DNA of 64,000 nucleotides from Echiichthys vipera. Its lineage: Eukaryota; Chordata; Actinopteri; Perciformes; Trachinidae. Made by a program: the position numbers and the translations under genes. The notes beneath the pieces are model-generated. The model was not told where the DNA came from, did no database searches, and saw nothing but the letters and a program-made list of their open reading frames with translations. Of the stretch, positions 11,093-24,089 are shown one piece after another. Location of the stretch: NCBI GenBank assembly GCA_963691815.1, contig OY829659.1, forward strand, positions 15,660,741 to 15,724,740, in the 5' to 3' direction. Numbering within the stretch: the stretch's first letter is position 1; each line of letters begins with the position of its first letter.

Positions 11093-11625
11093 GAGGGCTG
11101 CAACTAATTATTTCAATCCTGATTAATCTAATTATTATTTTTTTCAATTAATTGTGTTGTGTCTGTATTCCAAAAACCAAAGATATTCAATCTAATATTT
11201 AGGGCTGTACCGAATAGTTTGAAGCTCCATTCATAATGCTGACAATATTATATCAATTATCAAATTACTGGATTAGCCGGCTGCCATGTTTTTATGTTGA
11301 CAAGTTATATCAATCAAATAAAGTTGATTTAATAAACAAAAGACAAACTCATTTAATCTAATGAATCACTTAATTCAAACTGAGGATGTTGTTCAAGGAA
11401 AATGATGTTATAAAACATGACAGACATTCAAAGTGTCACTGGAAAACCTCAATAGAAGCTTTGAATGTAAAATAAAAACATTTGGTACAGCCCTACTAAT
11501 ACGATAGAAGACTAAGACAACCAGCCAGTATTTACACCAGTGACTGTGTCCTATTTTTGTTAAAACAATGACTTAAATGATGATCAAAATAGTTGCGATT
11601 AAATTTCTGACATCTGCATCTCTAC
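11093..11625 (+). mobile_element. hAT-like MITE, interrupted by a second element
   Basis: Starts gagggctgcaactaattatt and ends near caaaatagttgcgattaaat, both recognisable blocks of a common fish hAT MITE with CAGGGCTGCAACTAA-type ends. The internal motif caaagatattcaat continues as atagaagactaagac only after about 300 bases of unrelated sequence, which is the nested element listed separately. Confidence 0.65.
11200..11495 (+). mobile_element. nested hAT-like MITE, TIR tagggctgtaccgaa
   Basis: The left end is tagggctgtaccgaatag and the right end catttggtacagcccta, an inverted pair. The flanking octamers ctaatatt (11192-11199) and ctaatacg (11496-11503) agree at 6 of 8 bases, as expected for a decayed 8-bp hAT target duplication. 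It splits the older MITE at 11093-11625. Confidence 0.75.
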
Positions 11626-12253
11626 TTATACAAATCTGTCAGTGTTCAGAAAAAAGAAAGAAAACTGTTTATTTTAAATGATAACTTCTCCTGAACACCG
11701 TGCCAAATACTGTTTCTTGACCTCTAGTCCAATACAAACTAAAATGTAGGAAAAAAAGGTTGTTTCTGTGATAATGTCAATCTGTTTTGTTCCTGAAAAG
11801 CTGAGATTCATGCTTCCTCCAGCGCAATTTACACATGGATCTTGATCCCCTCTGCCGCAGACCTCAAATGTAAGCAATGATTCTATTTACCTCACTGGGG
11901 GCCTCTAACAGGCATAAATATTTGCTCACTACTAAACCAGTGACTCATGACATTTTGAAAAGGCTTTTAATGTGCAGCCCTCCTGTACACTAAACATGAC
12001 TTAAAAGCATGAGCACACCGCCGCCTCACTCCATTATTAGTCTTAAAATACACAACAGGTGGGTAGTTAGGCAGACTGGCAGCATTTCCCTGTGATGTGT
12101 TGCTGCTGCTGCTGAAAAAAAAGGAGAACGGAGATCAAGTGCTATCAGGAAAATGAACAGCAGGATAAGAAATGAGTTAGGAATACAGTAAAACAGTAAA
12201 AATGCATGAAAGGAGCTGGAAGAAAGGTTGATGATGAAAAATATATCATATAT

Positions 12254-13287
12254 TAGGGTTGTCAAAAAAAATCGATACTTTAAAAATAATCGATACTATA
12301 AATTGTTATCGGATTAGATACTCAATTACAAAAGTATCGATACTTTTGCCATCAACATTGCAGCCGCGCTGCAGACAGAACAAGACAGAAGCTAGCTGAG
12401 CTGACTGAACACAGCTAGCACTGCTGCTGGAGGACCTTCGCTACCTGTTTTAGTACAAAATGAACAAAGCAGGGCGGTCGGTGGATCAGTGGTTAGAGCA
12501 GTCGCCTCATGTAAAGAGGCTGAAGGTCCTCAAGGCAGCAGCAGCAGGTTTGACCCTTTGCTGCATGTCTCCCCCTCTCTCTCTCACCCCACTTGATAAC
12601 TACCAAAAAAATAATCTTTAAAAAAAACAAGAAAACGAACAAAGCAAAAGTATTTACCATATGAGGCTAACAACCAGGGAAAGGCTTAGGATGTAAACAA
12701 GCCGCTAGGGGATAGCATCTAATAATAAGCAGTAACCTTAACGGTGGAGCTAAGCAGCTAACATCATTAGTCTTGCCCACCTTACGTTAGAGACGTTCAT
12801 TTAAAAGGATGACACAATAACGTGCCTGAAAAGTCAACCACCGATGAGACAGTGGCTCTGTCTGCTATAACGACTCTATTTAATGAGCAATGATAATATG
12901 GAGCCAAATGTGTAGCTGAATACATTGTTTCTCCTTGTTTACACTGTGGAGAACCCTGACTAACAACAACTTATTCAGCAAACGGAATCCAAGGTTTAAC
13001 CTCCTCCGTGGAATCATTTTAATGTACACAGAAATCCCTGAGCTATACAACACAAGATAGTTTGAAAAAAATGTTTATATTACATTTAGAGACACCCTAC
13101 CGCTATGTGTTTCCTTTTCGCTATGTCAGACAACTTTTTAAAAGTGGTGTTATTGATGTTGTTTGTATTGTTCTAATCTTTATTTTAAAAATTGTATTGC
13201 ATTACCTCCATTTTTTGTAATTTTCTCCATGTGGTATCAGAAATGGTATCAAGTATCGAGTATTTACCAAGAGTATTGACAACCCTA
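12254..13287 (+). mobile_element. hAT-like nonautonomous element, TIR tagggttgtcaa
   Basis: Ends are tagggttgtcaa on the left and ttgacaaccc-ta on the right, perfect inverted 12-mers. Inward from each end lie tatcgatac-type motifs on the left and gtatcgagta on the right. The flanking octamers tcatatat and ttatacat agree at 6 of 8. The interior has no long reading frame, so it is not autonomous. It carries an inserted tRNA-like SINE at about 12473-12640. Confidence 0.7.
12473..12640 (+). mobile_element. tRNA-derived SINE
   Basis: A pol III box A-like motif tggatcagtgg (12482-12492) is followed 54 bases later by a box B-like motif ggtttgaccct (12547-12557). After this comes gcatgtctccccctctctct and an A-rich 3' end. 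Box spacing and order fit a tRNA-head SINE; the box B has drifted from ggttcgaatcc. It sits inside the hAT-like element at 12254-13287. Confidence 0.65.
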
Positions 13288-13369
13288 TTATACATATACA
13301 TATATAAATATATATATAATTTTTTTTCCTTTTTTTTGAGGTGAACAAAAACAAAAGAAGATAACTCAC

Positions 13370-13490
13370 TTGCAGGAGAGCTGATTTATACCATTTATGA
13401 AGTAACAGTCGCCGCCATTCACACAGTAGGCCTTCTCTGTGTCGTTGCATCTTCTGGCGTGGCCTGAGCCCGGAGATAGGGTTGTGGTTA
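13370..13490 (-). CDS. nrg2: nrg2 exon: spacer and EGF domain, first four cysteines
   Basis: Exon of 121 nt. It begins with the short spacer TTTLSPGSGHARRC, then the EGF core NDTEKAYCVNGGDCYFINGI and NQLSC, with the last Lys codon split over the next intron. It supplies EGF cysteines 1 to 4; the order and spacing (C-x7-C-x5-C-x9-C as read here) and the block AYCVNGG fit neuregulin EGF domains. The spacer GHARRCN matches NRG2 (GHARKCNET from memory), not the NRG1 SHLVKC form. The acceptor ttcctctcag follows a T run and the donor is gtgagtta. The EGF domain binds ErbB receptors and is the active part of the ligand. The spacer here is very short, with few glycosylation sites. Confidence 0.95.
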
Positions 13491-16400
13491 CTGAGAGGAA
13501 AAAAAACAAAGAAAGACAAAATCAGCTTTTCAATTTTACTCTCTGGATGATTTAGATATAGAAATAAGGGGACATCATGATACATGACCAAGCACAGGAT
13601 TATCATTTCAAAAAAGCTTGGCTGTTATTTTTATCAGTATGATAGTCTTGCATCTCTACGAGTATCCTCAGCTTTACTCATATTATACACTTGTATTTCC
13701 AAGAACTCTTAGTTTTCCATCTACAAATGTAATTGTGCCTCAAAGCAGTGTTGACACAATCTCAAGAAGTTCTATGAGCAAAGATAAATATTTCCCTGAC
13801 ACGGCGTAGGAGTTGTTTACACGTTGACTCAGGTCCTTGGAATGACCCAAAATGTCATGTATCTGCACTTAATCCCCCTGACTGAATAGATATAATATGT
13901 TTGGGATGAAGTCTGCTTATCGGGGACGAAAGCAGGGACGTTTGAAGGAAGGGGAGTGCTGAGAGAGGAGCACTGTGGCAGGATTGGGCTTGAGGAGGGA
14001 GGAGTGCGCTTCGCGTGTCAGATGTTGACACGTGATTGCAACTGTGTACCTGCTGTCAGACGCTATTAGCACCTTAGCAGAATGTGACAGTTTGTTGGTA
14101 GGAATACAGATGTTTTCCGATCGGAAGCCTTTTGCACAATCAGCTTGAGCAGTCTGATACTTGTCGTGCAGAATGTTGTGTCAAGACATTGCACTAGAAT
14201 TTTACTGAGCTGGGCCACTGGCTCTGACATATAGACAGCTTTTTGCCAAAGGCACACTATTTCACAATTCCCATTTGTTGCACGGTTAAAGAAGTCGGTA
14301 AAACTCTCTCCTCTGGTTAGAGAAGTGTGCTGTCTTGTTCAGAAGCTCACTTATGCTTTCGCTAAAACAACAGAGGTTAATTCCCTTGCTAGTTAGCATA
14401 ACAAAAGCAAACAGATGACATCAGTGTGCACTCGACTTGCCAGTATCAGTCTGTGAAGAACATGAACAAGTCAGCACTTTTTCACAAACATACTATAATA
14501 ACTTAAACTAAAAATGTTCTGTTTTTTTAAAGTTAATTTCCTATATTACCAAAATAGGATGTCTACTTCCTTGCAGTGTTACTGTTGGCAGGTATTCAGG
14601 TGGCTCTCAATGTTTTGGCAGACATACAGGTTTCCTATTACCAACTTCCATCCAAACAACAAACCACGACATAAATCTAGCTGGTTTAATTCGATGAGAC
14701 ATGCTGATATGAGTTGTGATTTATAACTGACCTTATGTTGTTATTATTTTCTTTTTACCTTAATTTAAACAGGCAAGTCATTAAGATCAAATTCTTTTTT
14801 TTTAAACAATGCCAAAGCCTCTTGAGAGAACAGTGGGAAAATCTCAAAAGTTAAAAAGACAGCAGCCAAACATGTCCAACACACCCACTACGTACAGACA
14901 ATCACAACAAGCATGAGATTCAATACCTTTCATTATTGGAGTTAAATATGTTTTTTTACTTAACTCATAAGCTGTCATGTTATCGAGTTCCCTAAAGATG
15001 ATTTATTTTTTTCCAACATAACACAGCACTCATCCACTGTCACCTCAAATTTTTTCCAAAAACGTTTCCAGGTCTACCAGTTAATCAGAACTACCTCATC
15101 GTCACACCTGACCTCTCACTCGGAGTGCCTGGCGTGTAAAACGCCTCATAAAAAAGATCAGACAAAGCCGTCGGGAGGAAGGAACCTCAAAACATTGTAA
15201 AAACCTCCTACGCTCAAAATAGAAGCCTTGTGCAGACTTCAACTGTAAAACACACAACACAAAAGGTGGCAAAACAAGCTGCATGAATCTCTATCTGGGG
15301 CAGCAGCCCATCCCAGAAAGCACTTGTGGAAGGGAGGGGAACGTCCTGGACAGATCATCAGTCTGACACATCATGCCCACACATAATCTCCAGTACACCT
15401 GGATTACATGCGGGGGGGTTAGCAGAAGCCACACAGGCAGTAGCAGGACATGTAAACTTCACACAGAAGGGTTGAAGGCTGATATGTGAACCCTGGACAA
15501 GTTTATTTTGCTACCGGTCACACCAAATCTGTTTCACTGTGCTCACTTTTTTCACTCACTCTCATCATTTTCAGTCAAAAAGATAAGTTTTTTTAATCTG
15601 GTAATTTTTGAGAATGCATTTTAGTTTCAGTGATTTGAATAATGATATATTGTTGTCATCAGAGGACTGCTAGATGACCTAATGCTTATTCTCTCCAAAT
15701 ATATTGTAATTGACAAAAACCTACTTTTGTCTACTTTAAGATCACAGATTCCCTTTTACACGATAACTCCATGGGCATTGTTCTCTATATCAACATTTTT
15801 GTAGTGCACAATGGCATTGTGTTGGCATGATTTGCATGACATTTGGGATTACAATATAACAGAAATTGAACGTATACAACACTTTATAAAACACATATAA
15901 CACGTTTTTTGATCCATCAGCATGTTTTCTTAAAATTCAGTGTAGGGAGGAAGAATTCAACATCGTTGCCTTGGGTGGAGCTCAGGGATAAGACATTTGA
16001 AAATGCATTCTTGATAATATTTTGTCAACTTAATTTCACAAATGAAACATATCGCTCTCCACCGTTGTAAAGAAAGACTCAAATCCTTAGATGATGGAAT
16101 GTTGGTCTGCACATCAATATAGGAGACATATGTATAGTCTGAGAAGAACCACAACCTCAGATAAATGTCAACAGTAAATATCCATCAACCTTATACACAA
16201 TCTGTAAAAGGATTAAGAGTTTTCTTTCCCCCACAACTTAGAAACAATCAACTAACAGCAACAAGCTTTCAGTGGCACACAAAAAACAATCCATTTGAGA
16301 ACATTTATTTGCCTGCAGTCATCAATTAACATCCAATCTATGCAAGTGTCCCAATTTCCTTCTCCTCTCCTCATTTTCCCTGTCATCCTCTCAAATCACT

Positions 16401-18061
16401 CCTCCATAGCAGACACACGGTTGTAACACAGATGAGTTAAGAAAAAATCAGTACATCTTGTATACACAATCTTATAATACATCATACAGGGCCCGCATGG
16501 ACTCCATTAAACTGTAATCTGTAATATTCATCATATTTGTTTCTGGAAGACCTTGCGTACATATTGTACACACATTAAAAGCTTGAAGAAGTAAAATAAT
16601 TAGAGATTTAACAACGTCAAATTTAAAGTATGAAGTATGGCTACTTTGATTCAAACAGCTGGAGTAAAAAGCGAGGGGAACTGCAACTAAACGGATGCAC
16701 CGAGCATCAATAAATCACACATGCACACCCTCTTCAGGTTTTATAAAAAACTTGTAAAACCTGACAATAGTAAGTAAAAACCTGCTGAGCTGCAGTAAAA
16801 TGTTGATGACCCTGAGATGTCATGGACTTTGTCATGTTTGAGAGTCTGTTACTTCTTCCCATCCTCACCTTCAGCCAGCGGTGTAGTGTCTAATTAGCCA
16901 TTTTATCTGTTGTCACGGACAACCCGTTGGTCAAGATGAACTTAAGTCCAAGTATCAGCAGATAATATAAACGTATTTCCGCATGAGATGTAGCAGCAAC
17001 CGGTTAGTTCGCTGGACTTTCCGTCATTAGATAAATATGCTGTTTTAGTCATTATTGTGCCTCCTAGAAGAAACTGTGATAACATACTACTAATTTGCAA
17101 CATCAAATACGTTTTGAAAGAAATTAAATGTTGTCTGAAGTATGTTTTCTATTAACATAATGAAGAAACGATAATTTCTGCTCTTTATTTTTCCCTACAA
17201 CACTACTCTACTCACAGCACTTGGTTGAGGTTGGGTAAGAATTGTAACCTGGGTTGAATAAAAGTTAAAGACTCAAAGGTGACATGTTTATTTGATTAAC
17301 TTTTAAGCAAAAGTTTTTCCCTAAACTTGACCAAAGAGATACTCAGGATGACAAAACTTAGATTTGAGAGTTTTCCATTTTTTGGTTGGATTATGGTCTT
17401 TCCAAGTGCCTCCTAGAGTCTGACATATAATGATATAAATGATGTGTTCCTACAACAAGTGATGTTTTACAATACCAATAAAATACATTCTGTTGCAAAA
17501 GTGATTGATATGATTGTGCAATAAATTGGAAGGCCATCTATTAGTGATAGGTGGACCAATGCATTTCACAGAATACATGTTATGTAACATATTCAAACCT
17601 TTTATATATATATATTTTTTTTTTTTTTGTGCAAAATATGGCATCAGTTTCTCTGCAACACTCCATTATAGTGCATGCAATCTCCTGCCTGTCCCACAAA
17701 ACTTCTCTTCAATGATTTACCACTCATTATGTATTTATGTTTACATTAATAAAGATACAATATTCATTTCAATGCACTGATTCATGAGCACTCAGTACGT
17801 TTGGCAGGCTGACCTGAGGCATACCTAAAAAGATTTCTCGCACATCACTACCATTTACTGACTGAAAAAAAAGTGCATTTTGCATTCTTGTTATCTCGCC
17901 ACAATCGAACAAAAAACAAACAGCAAGAGTTGTAGTGACCCACAGAACTTCTTTTGGTCCAATGACTTGAGTCTGACTGCACTTTAACATGCTAAACCAC
18001 AAACTTAGAAGAATGACAGAAGCACCACAGAGAGAGCCATTAGTAGTTTTCTCACTTTCAT

Positions 18062-18112
18062 CAGAATCAGAATCAGAATGAGAAATACTTTAATAATCCC
18101 AGGGGGGAATTA
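18062..18112 (-). mobile_element. CR1-like LINE 3' tail with gattct repeats
   Basis: On the minus strand the stretch reads aattcccccctgggattatt, then aaagtatttctcattctgat with two more attctg units. This is the 3' end signature of a common fish CR1-like element, ending in a short 6-bp tandem repeat. Only the tail is present. A second tail in the other orientation is at about 51330-51485. Confidence 0.6.
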
Positions 18113-18519
18113 TTTGGGAAAACCCATACATGGAGCAGTCCATACAGACCCTGTTCCCAGTGATGAAACAGGAACAGTGTCTCCAGAGGTGATCTGTTTG
18201 AGCCAATACATTGTTTACTCAGGCTGCGCCAGATGTTTACTCCAGATTAAAACTAATGACAAGGCAGAAAAATGTATTGACATGGTTAGAAATTAAGTGC
18301 AAACAGAGGAGTATCTCATGTAGTGCCTTAAAATGTGGATGAAAATACACATTTCATTTATTTTACTAGTGTGGTTGTCATATGGTTGATAAGATAGCTT
18401 TTGGCAAGACTTTGAGAATACATTTCCTCTCCACCTCCACCTTTACAACATTCTTAGGCACTGCATGTTGAAACAACTGTTATCAAGAACAATGAGTGGC
18501 CTTCTGTTTGCATTCATTT

Positions 18520-18825
18520 TTATCAGACGCCAGAGGCATGCAGTATAACCTTTCCAATATTTTGGTATCTGAGCATGCTGAACTGCCAACTGTGTGAAAT
18601 ACACTTGACTTCACTACACTACAACTGTATTGGGTTGTAGTTGCTGTGGTAGTGGGCCAATCACACGTCACATTAAATTGAACGCTTGGGGTGATTGGCT
18701 GTAAGCCACAAGCATACAAATAGTCTTTTTTTCTAGCTCTGGGTACAAAAAGGATAAAATGCAGGTATCGTTTTGATGTTCCTTGGTACCTTGTAGGTAT
18801 TGGGTACCGACACCAAGCCCTAATG
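18520..18825 (-). repeat. interspersed repeat, tacctgcattt family, reverse copy
   Basis: Minus-strand blocks are ttaggg-cttggtgtcggtaccc at the outer end, then tacctgcattttatcc, gtacccagagctagaaa and aatttaatgtgacgtgtgat. The same blocks occur in order at about 24090-24420 and 37420-37760. The ggtaccg-style end suggests a hAT-like DNA element. No coding capacity is seen. Confidence 0.6.
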
Positions 18826-21800
18826 TTGACTGCATGTGATCTGTGCCTTACGTGTTACAATGCTTTTGTCCAACTTGCTGTGTTTCGTCTCATACTTGGT
18901 TATTGAAGCTGATTCTGATTTATTTAAGTTATTGTATATGAACAGTGTTGAGTCTAAACGGGCAGATCTGAGGCGGACATATTTGTAATCATACGGTAAC
19001 GCAGCTGTGAACAGACCACAGCAATTTCTATTGACAGTTGGTATAATAACATGTGTAGTTAATGAATGCTGTGCATGTTCATCATTGCTATGCACAGCAG
19101 CTGTTCAGCTGGGTTGTGGTGGCAGTGATTCTGTGTCTAATAAAGAAAGCGCATTGCATTGAACGAATCAAGGCACATATTCTGTCACTTGAGCTCTCCT
19201 CTGTTTCACCTGTTCCAGTTAGTCTTGTCAACTGAAGGACTGATACTCTATTTCTGATTTTTTTTTTTTATATAGTGTTTGAAGTGATAATTAAGGAGGA
19301 CAACAGTGTGCAGCACATTTGACAAAAATAGCTTTGTCTTAGTAGAAATTAACAGTTTTGTGTATTTTATTGGCTGTCATCCTCATTCCAGAGACAGCAC
19401 TGTCATCTGCATCTATCCCCAAGAGGCAATACGGTAATGGTGAGGCCAAAAATGGTCGAGAGAGACCTTAGCCTGATCATAGCAATCTGGATGTTTCATA
19501 CTCGTCTTTCATTCCAGTGAGAATGCACTCCAATCACTGCAAATAGATTTTATGTCCAGAATGACATCTAACTCCATTACAATCTTTACATGTAACATAG
19601 AATCCATAAATAACATGTAAGTTCCCCCACCTAACAAAGGGGACAAGAGTTCAGGTGTATTCGTCAAGGTTCACTCTGCTTTCCTGGCTGGATGTCGGCA
19701 ACAATTTCTCTCCTAACCCATGGAGGAGATCATCTGCGCTGCCAAAACAGTTCACTTATCTGCACTTATGTGGCCCGGGTTTAGTTAAGTTTGCTTGGTT
19801 TTTTTAACCTCAGGTTTCAACTTTCTTCAGCCCCTGTAGCCCAGGGGCTGAATGTAAGTTAGAGTTGAAGAGGGGTTTCCTCTAGGTTAGTGAGAGCCAC
19901 AGTGTTTAGCCATCAGCCCTTGCCACTGACTTTGATTAATCCTTCATGGCCCAAGAACTGAAAAGAAAAGCTGGGGGTGCAGGCGGGACCATCTGGAAAC
20001 CTTCATAAACATGCCTGTCTTTCCACGCTCTCCAAAGGATTCTAGGAAAATCGTAAAAATGAAAAGAGAGGTCCCTATTGCACAGTTTTTTTTCCTCTTG
20101 AGGCACCCTGTGCATATGCAGCAAACAGCAAAGCACTCACACTGAATCCTAGCCCTGCACTGCACCTCACAACCCAGCTACCACACGCTGAACTGTGTAA
20201 TGAAATACATTTTTTGATTGGCCTGTATATGGTGCAGACTTATACACATGTCGTCCTAATTTATGACAAATGTTGATAATTTACCGCAGCTTGGTGTAAT
20301 CTGTTTCACTTCTGCACTGCAATTGAACAGAAAGCCATCTCAAAAACACAAGACAGAATCTGATTCTGCACAGGAAGCCAAGGCAGTTCTTCCACCAGCA
20401 GTGGATCGGTTCCATCTGGACTTTGTTATGGCTTTGTGTTTTCGCTCGTAAAAGCAATGTTATCAGGATAAAAAGTAGAAATAATGTAGCCTACTTGGGA
20501 GATTGTCAGTGAGTGAGAACAGTGTGCAGACCAGGTCCGTCTCTGCCAGCACTACATTTCTGCAGTGAAGAGACTAAGAGAAAAAGGACACAAATGTCCA
20601 AAACCAAGGCTCATATCGAACATTAGGATCTTGAACTTATGTTAAATGATATTACCAACATAAACTAACTTTTGATGGCCTCAGATACATGCAAAACTAA
20701 AAAACAAACAAACAAAAAAAAAATTTTCTAGCTGGGAAGTACTGTCAACAGGTGGCATCATACTGAACTAACACAAAGAGAACCTTTAACTCTTTCTTTT
20801 ATCGGATAATGTAAATCATCACAATTCAAACGAGGACAAAATGTAAACTTGGGTCATAAAAATCAGTTGGATGGGAGAGTGATAAATGTCTTAAGTACAC
20901 ACCCTTCAGGAGACACATAAAGAGGATGGTATCTGTAATAGCTCTGCCACCCAGACACGCTTTTCCACAAGTCCTTTTTAAGTACCAGAAAAAAGCTCGG
21001 AGGTGACCCCCGCCCCCCTTGTCTCCCCACCTCCCAACTCTTGGCAGGGAATGTCTGACATGTCTCCTGTTACACCTGGGACTAAGATCTTTTATCTCTA
21101 TACTAGAGGCTAATTCCTATTGCATGCATTCTTGTAACTGCATTTTGTTCCTTTCTGCAATCTGAAAAGACGGTTTATCCTAGATGGAATGATAAATAAA
21201 CTGAGCAGATCACTAAAAAGTACAAAAGAGCACATTGGTGAGTGTGGTTTTGGTTTAATATGAAGCTGTTAACAGCTGGGTCTGATGTGGTGAAAGAAAA
21301 TGTGCAGTGAGAGTTAAGATGATGCATGCACCACAGAGTCAGGGCCATTTTTGTTGTTTATATTGGTGGTATTGAATAGTGTTATAGTTCTATAGAAAGT
21401 GGAGCCAGAGGCAAATTAGATCACTACCAAAGCAAGATAAATGTTTTCAGACATTGTATGTGTTACAAAAGGGATCTGCTGCATGTAAAACGTTTTTATT
21501 TATGAAAGATTGATACTTTTTGAATAAAATATACATTACAAACAAAAGTCAACATGTTTTCATTTTCAGATTTTGAACTGCAACATATTCTGACAGGAGC
21601 TCAAGTCTAGACAAATGTAGCAGCCATGAAATGAAAAAAGAATAACAGAAAACAATGAGAAGAAAAGGAAAAAAGACATGGATACAGGAGTAATGCAGGG
21701 AAGAGGAGGGTTGAGAAAAGAAGTTTTGTTGACAGGATCTTAACCTGGAAAATATTTCAGCTTGCCAGAGCCAACAGAAAACAAGCACACACCAATTTCC

Positions 21801-24089
21801 ACACTTTACACAATAGGCACACCCAATCAATGGCCATATCCAGCATCTATGTCTTCAAGCATTTTGTACAGAGTTCAAAATGAGCAGAGAGATTTCATGT
21901 CAAATACCTATAAAGGAATTAAATTACTGTTTACTGTAGGTAGGATGCACGAAAGAACCCTTTATGAACAAGAGTGCACTTAAAGCTTTTTTTCAATAGA
22001 AAATTATCCACAATTCAAACACCTTCAATATGAAACAGGAATGTTTAGAAATGAACAAAATGAAGCCTGCCAGGAGCATTAATCTACCACCACCCACTCT
22101 TCAGCAAGACTGCCACTGCCACAACCAGTGTGTCTTCTTTTATATTCTTGTCTCCTATTACCATTTTTCAGTCACATAGCTGATATGCCTGGTCTTGCCT
22201 GCCACAATCGTCTCAGCACTGAAGTGAAATCAAAGAGCAGCCCAGTGTGTGATTGCACAACAGCTGCTCATGCACTGCAAAGAAGCAAAGTGCACTTAGG
22301 AAGGGCAAGGTATGGTGCGGGTGCATAAACGGGTGCTGTTATGGCCACTGGCAGGCACCACAATGTGTGCAGTTGGCAACAAAGTGACACATGGTGTTTT
22401 CCGCGGCACAGTTCCAGACAGGGCTGTTCCCTGCTCTGACTGTCCTTTTAGAAGCAGCACACCCTCAGCGTGGTGTTCCCGCTGCTGTTGCTTCCTTGTT
22501 TTGAGTGTGAGGATGCCTGCTGCTTTCATTTTCCCACTCTATTGTTTTCTGCATCCTTCCACTTGCATCTTACATCTGTCTCTGGCCACTGCAGTCTCAC
22601 AAATAAGGACCAAGAGGACACCTCCACAGAAAACTTTCAATGAAATCTTCAATCCAATCCAATCCAAAATGCATCAGGAATAACAACCAGTTGCAACATT
22701 TCAAATCACAGAATAACTCTGGTAAAAAGGGAAATCCACCACATGTTTCTGGTACACATGGTCATCCACTACAGAGCCACTAAGCCTGTTGCCATCTTTT
22801 GTCTAAACTCATGGGCAGCATCACTCGTGGTAGAGGTCAGAGAAGCACATTCTTAACTTGAAGGTGGGCCATTTTAACCTGGTCCAGCAGGAAGTGTTAA
22901 ACTTGTCTGCCAGCATATACTGCTGAAGTGGTATTTAGCAAGATGTTGCTAAGCTGAAGCAGCTCAGTGACCAAGAACAGGAGATGTTTCCCACTTCAGG
23001 AGAAAATTGAGGCACAAGGATTTATCCTGAGTGATGTACGAACATTATAAAGTGACTAAAGCCAGATTAGATAACAATGTAATGTATTTTCATAAAGCAA
23101 GCCTGATTTAACTGTGAACTGGAATACAATTCATATAAATACAATGTTTTATATATATTAACCTTAATCTAGACGGCATTTGATGACTATATTTATACAC
23201 ATAACTGATTCTCTTGGATGGATTTCTTCGAAACAGTGAGACTGAACATGATTGACCGGCATCAGGTGGATTGAAGTACAATTAATTATGAATTAATCAC
23301 ATTTAGAATAAATATTTAGAATAAAACTTACTGTTTGCAAATCACTCTGTCAACCAATGCTACAAAGCAACGGATGGCAGATTCATGCTGCACAGCCAAG
23401 CCACAGCCAGCTGGCCAACTTTTAGCTGAGGTTACGGTGAGTGAAAGTTAGGTAGCAAGCATGCTAATGTTAATAGCCAGCTGGCTGTGACACTGCCTGG
23501 ATATGGCATTAGTTGCTATGTAATGTTAGCTGATAAAGTAATCAGCAAACCGCAAGCCAGCCAGATCAAGACTGGGAGTCTACCTAGCAAGTCATTCGCA
23601 TTAGCAAGCAAGCTAACATTAGCTTACATTCGCCAGCTAAAACCACAATATTTCATATTTATATCAGTTTCCTCTGCATACATGCTATACCTTCGCTACA
23701 AAAAACCCTCAGCCAGCGTAAACCCCAGAACCGGGGATCTAATCCCAGACTGCCCAGAGTCCGACTCCCCGTCGTATCAACAAACTAGTTGCTGATGTTA
23801 CGCAGAACAGCTGCCAACCTTAGGTCTGTCTGCAGAATGTATAATGAAAATACAGCATATGGGGACTGCCGGTTCGTTTGTTAACGTTGAGCTAGTACTT
23901 GCTAATGTTGCTCACTGTTGACTATAGCAGTGCTGAAGAGGGAGGCATGGGGAAACATCACATCCTTTGGATATTTCCGAAAATTCATCCTGAGTCCTTT
24001 ACATAGAAGTGAGTCCAAAGGCTTAAAAGCAACCATGTAAGTCGAGAAAGGTCTCATTTTTAAAGTCACGTTACAATCCGTTTGACCAC

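Larger units (their letters stand above)
7893..13369 (-). other. nrg2: nrg2 intron (5.5 kb) splitting the EGF domain
   Basis: Intron with donor gtgagtta and acceptor ctttccatcag. It contains a GA array (8041-8093), an AT array (8856-8927), a reverse-oriented hAT-like fragment (about 10020-10175), a LINE-like 3' tail (about 10915-11075), a hAT-like element holding a second one (11093-11625) and a hAT-like element holding a SINE (12254-13287). An alternative alpha-type C-loop exon might be expected here; none was recognised. Confidence 0.8.

Noticed and set aside
11674..11877. Minus-strand frame with CGRGDQDPCVNCAGGS, looking like a Cys-rich exon
   Set aside because: Cys spacing does not fit an EGF or Ig domain, and no splice pair in phase with nrg2 was found. 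Probably chance.
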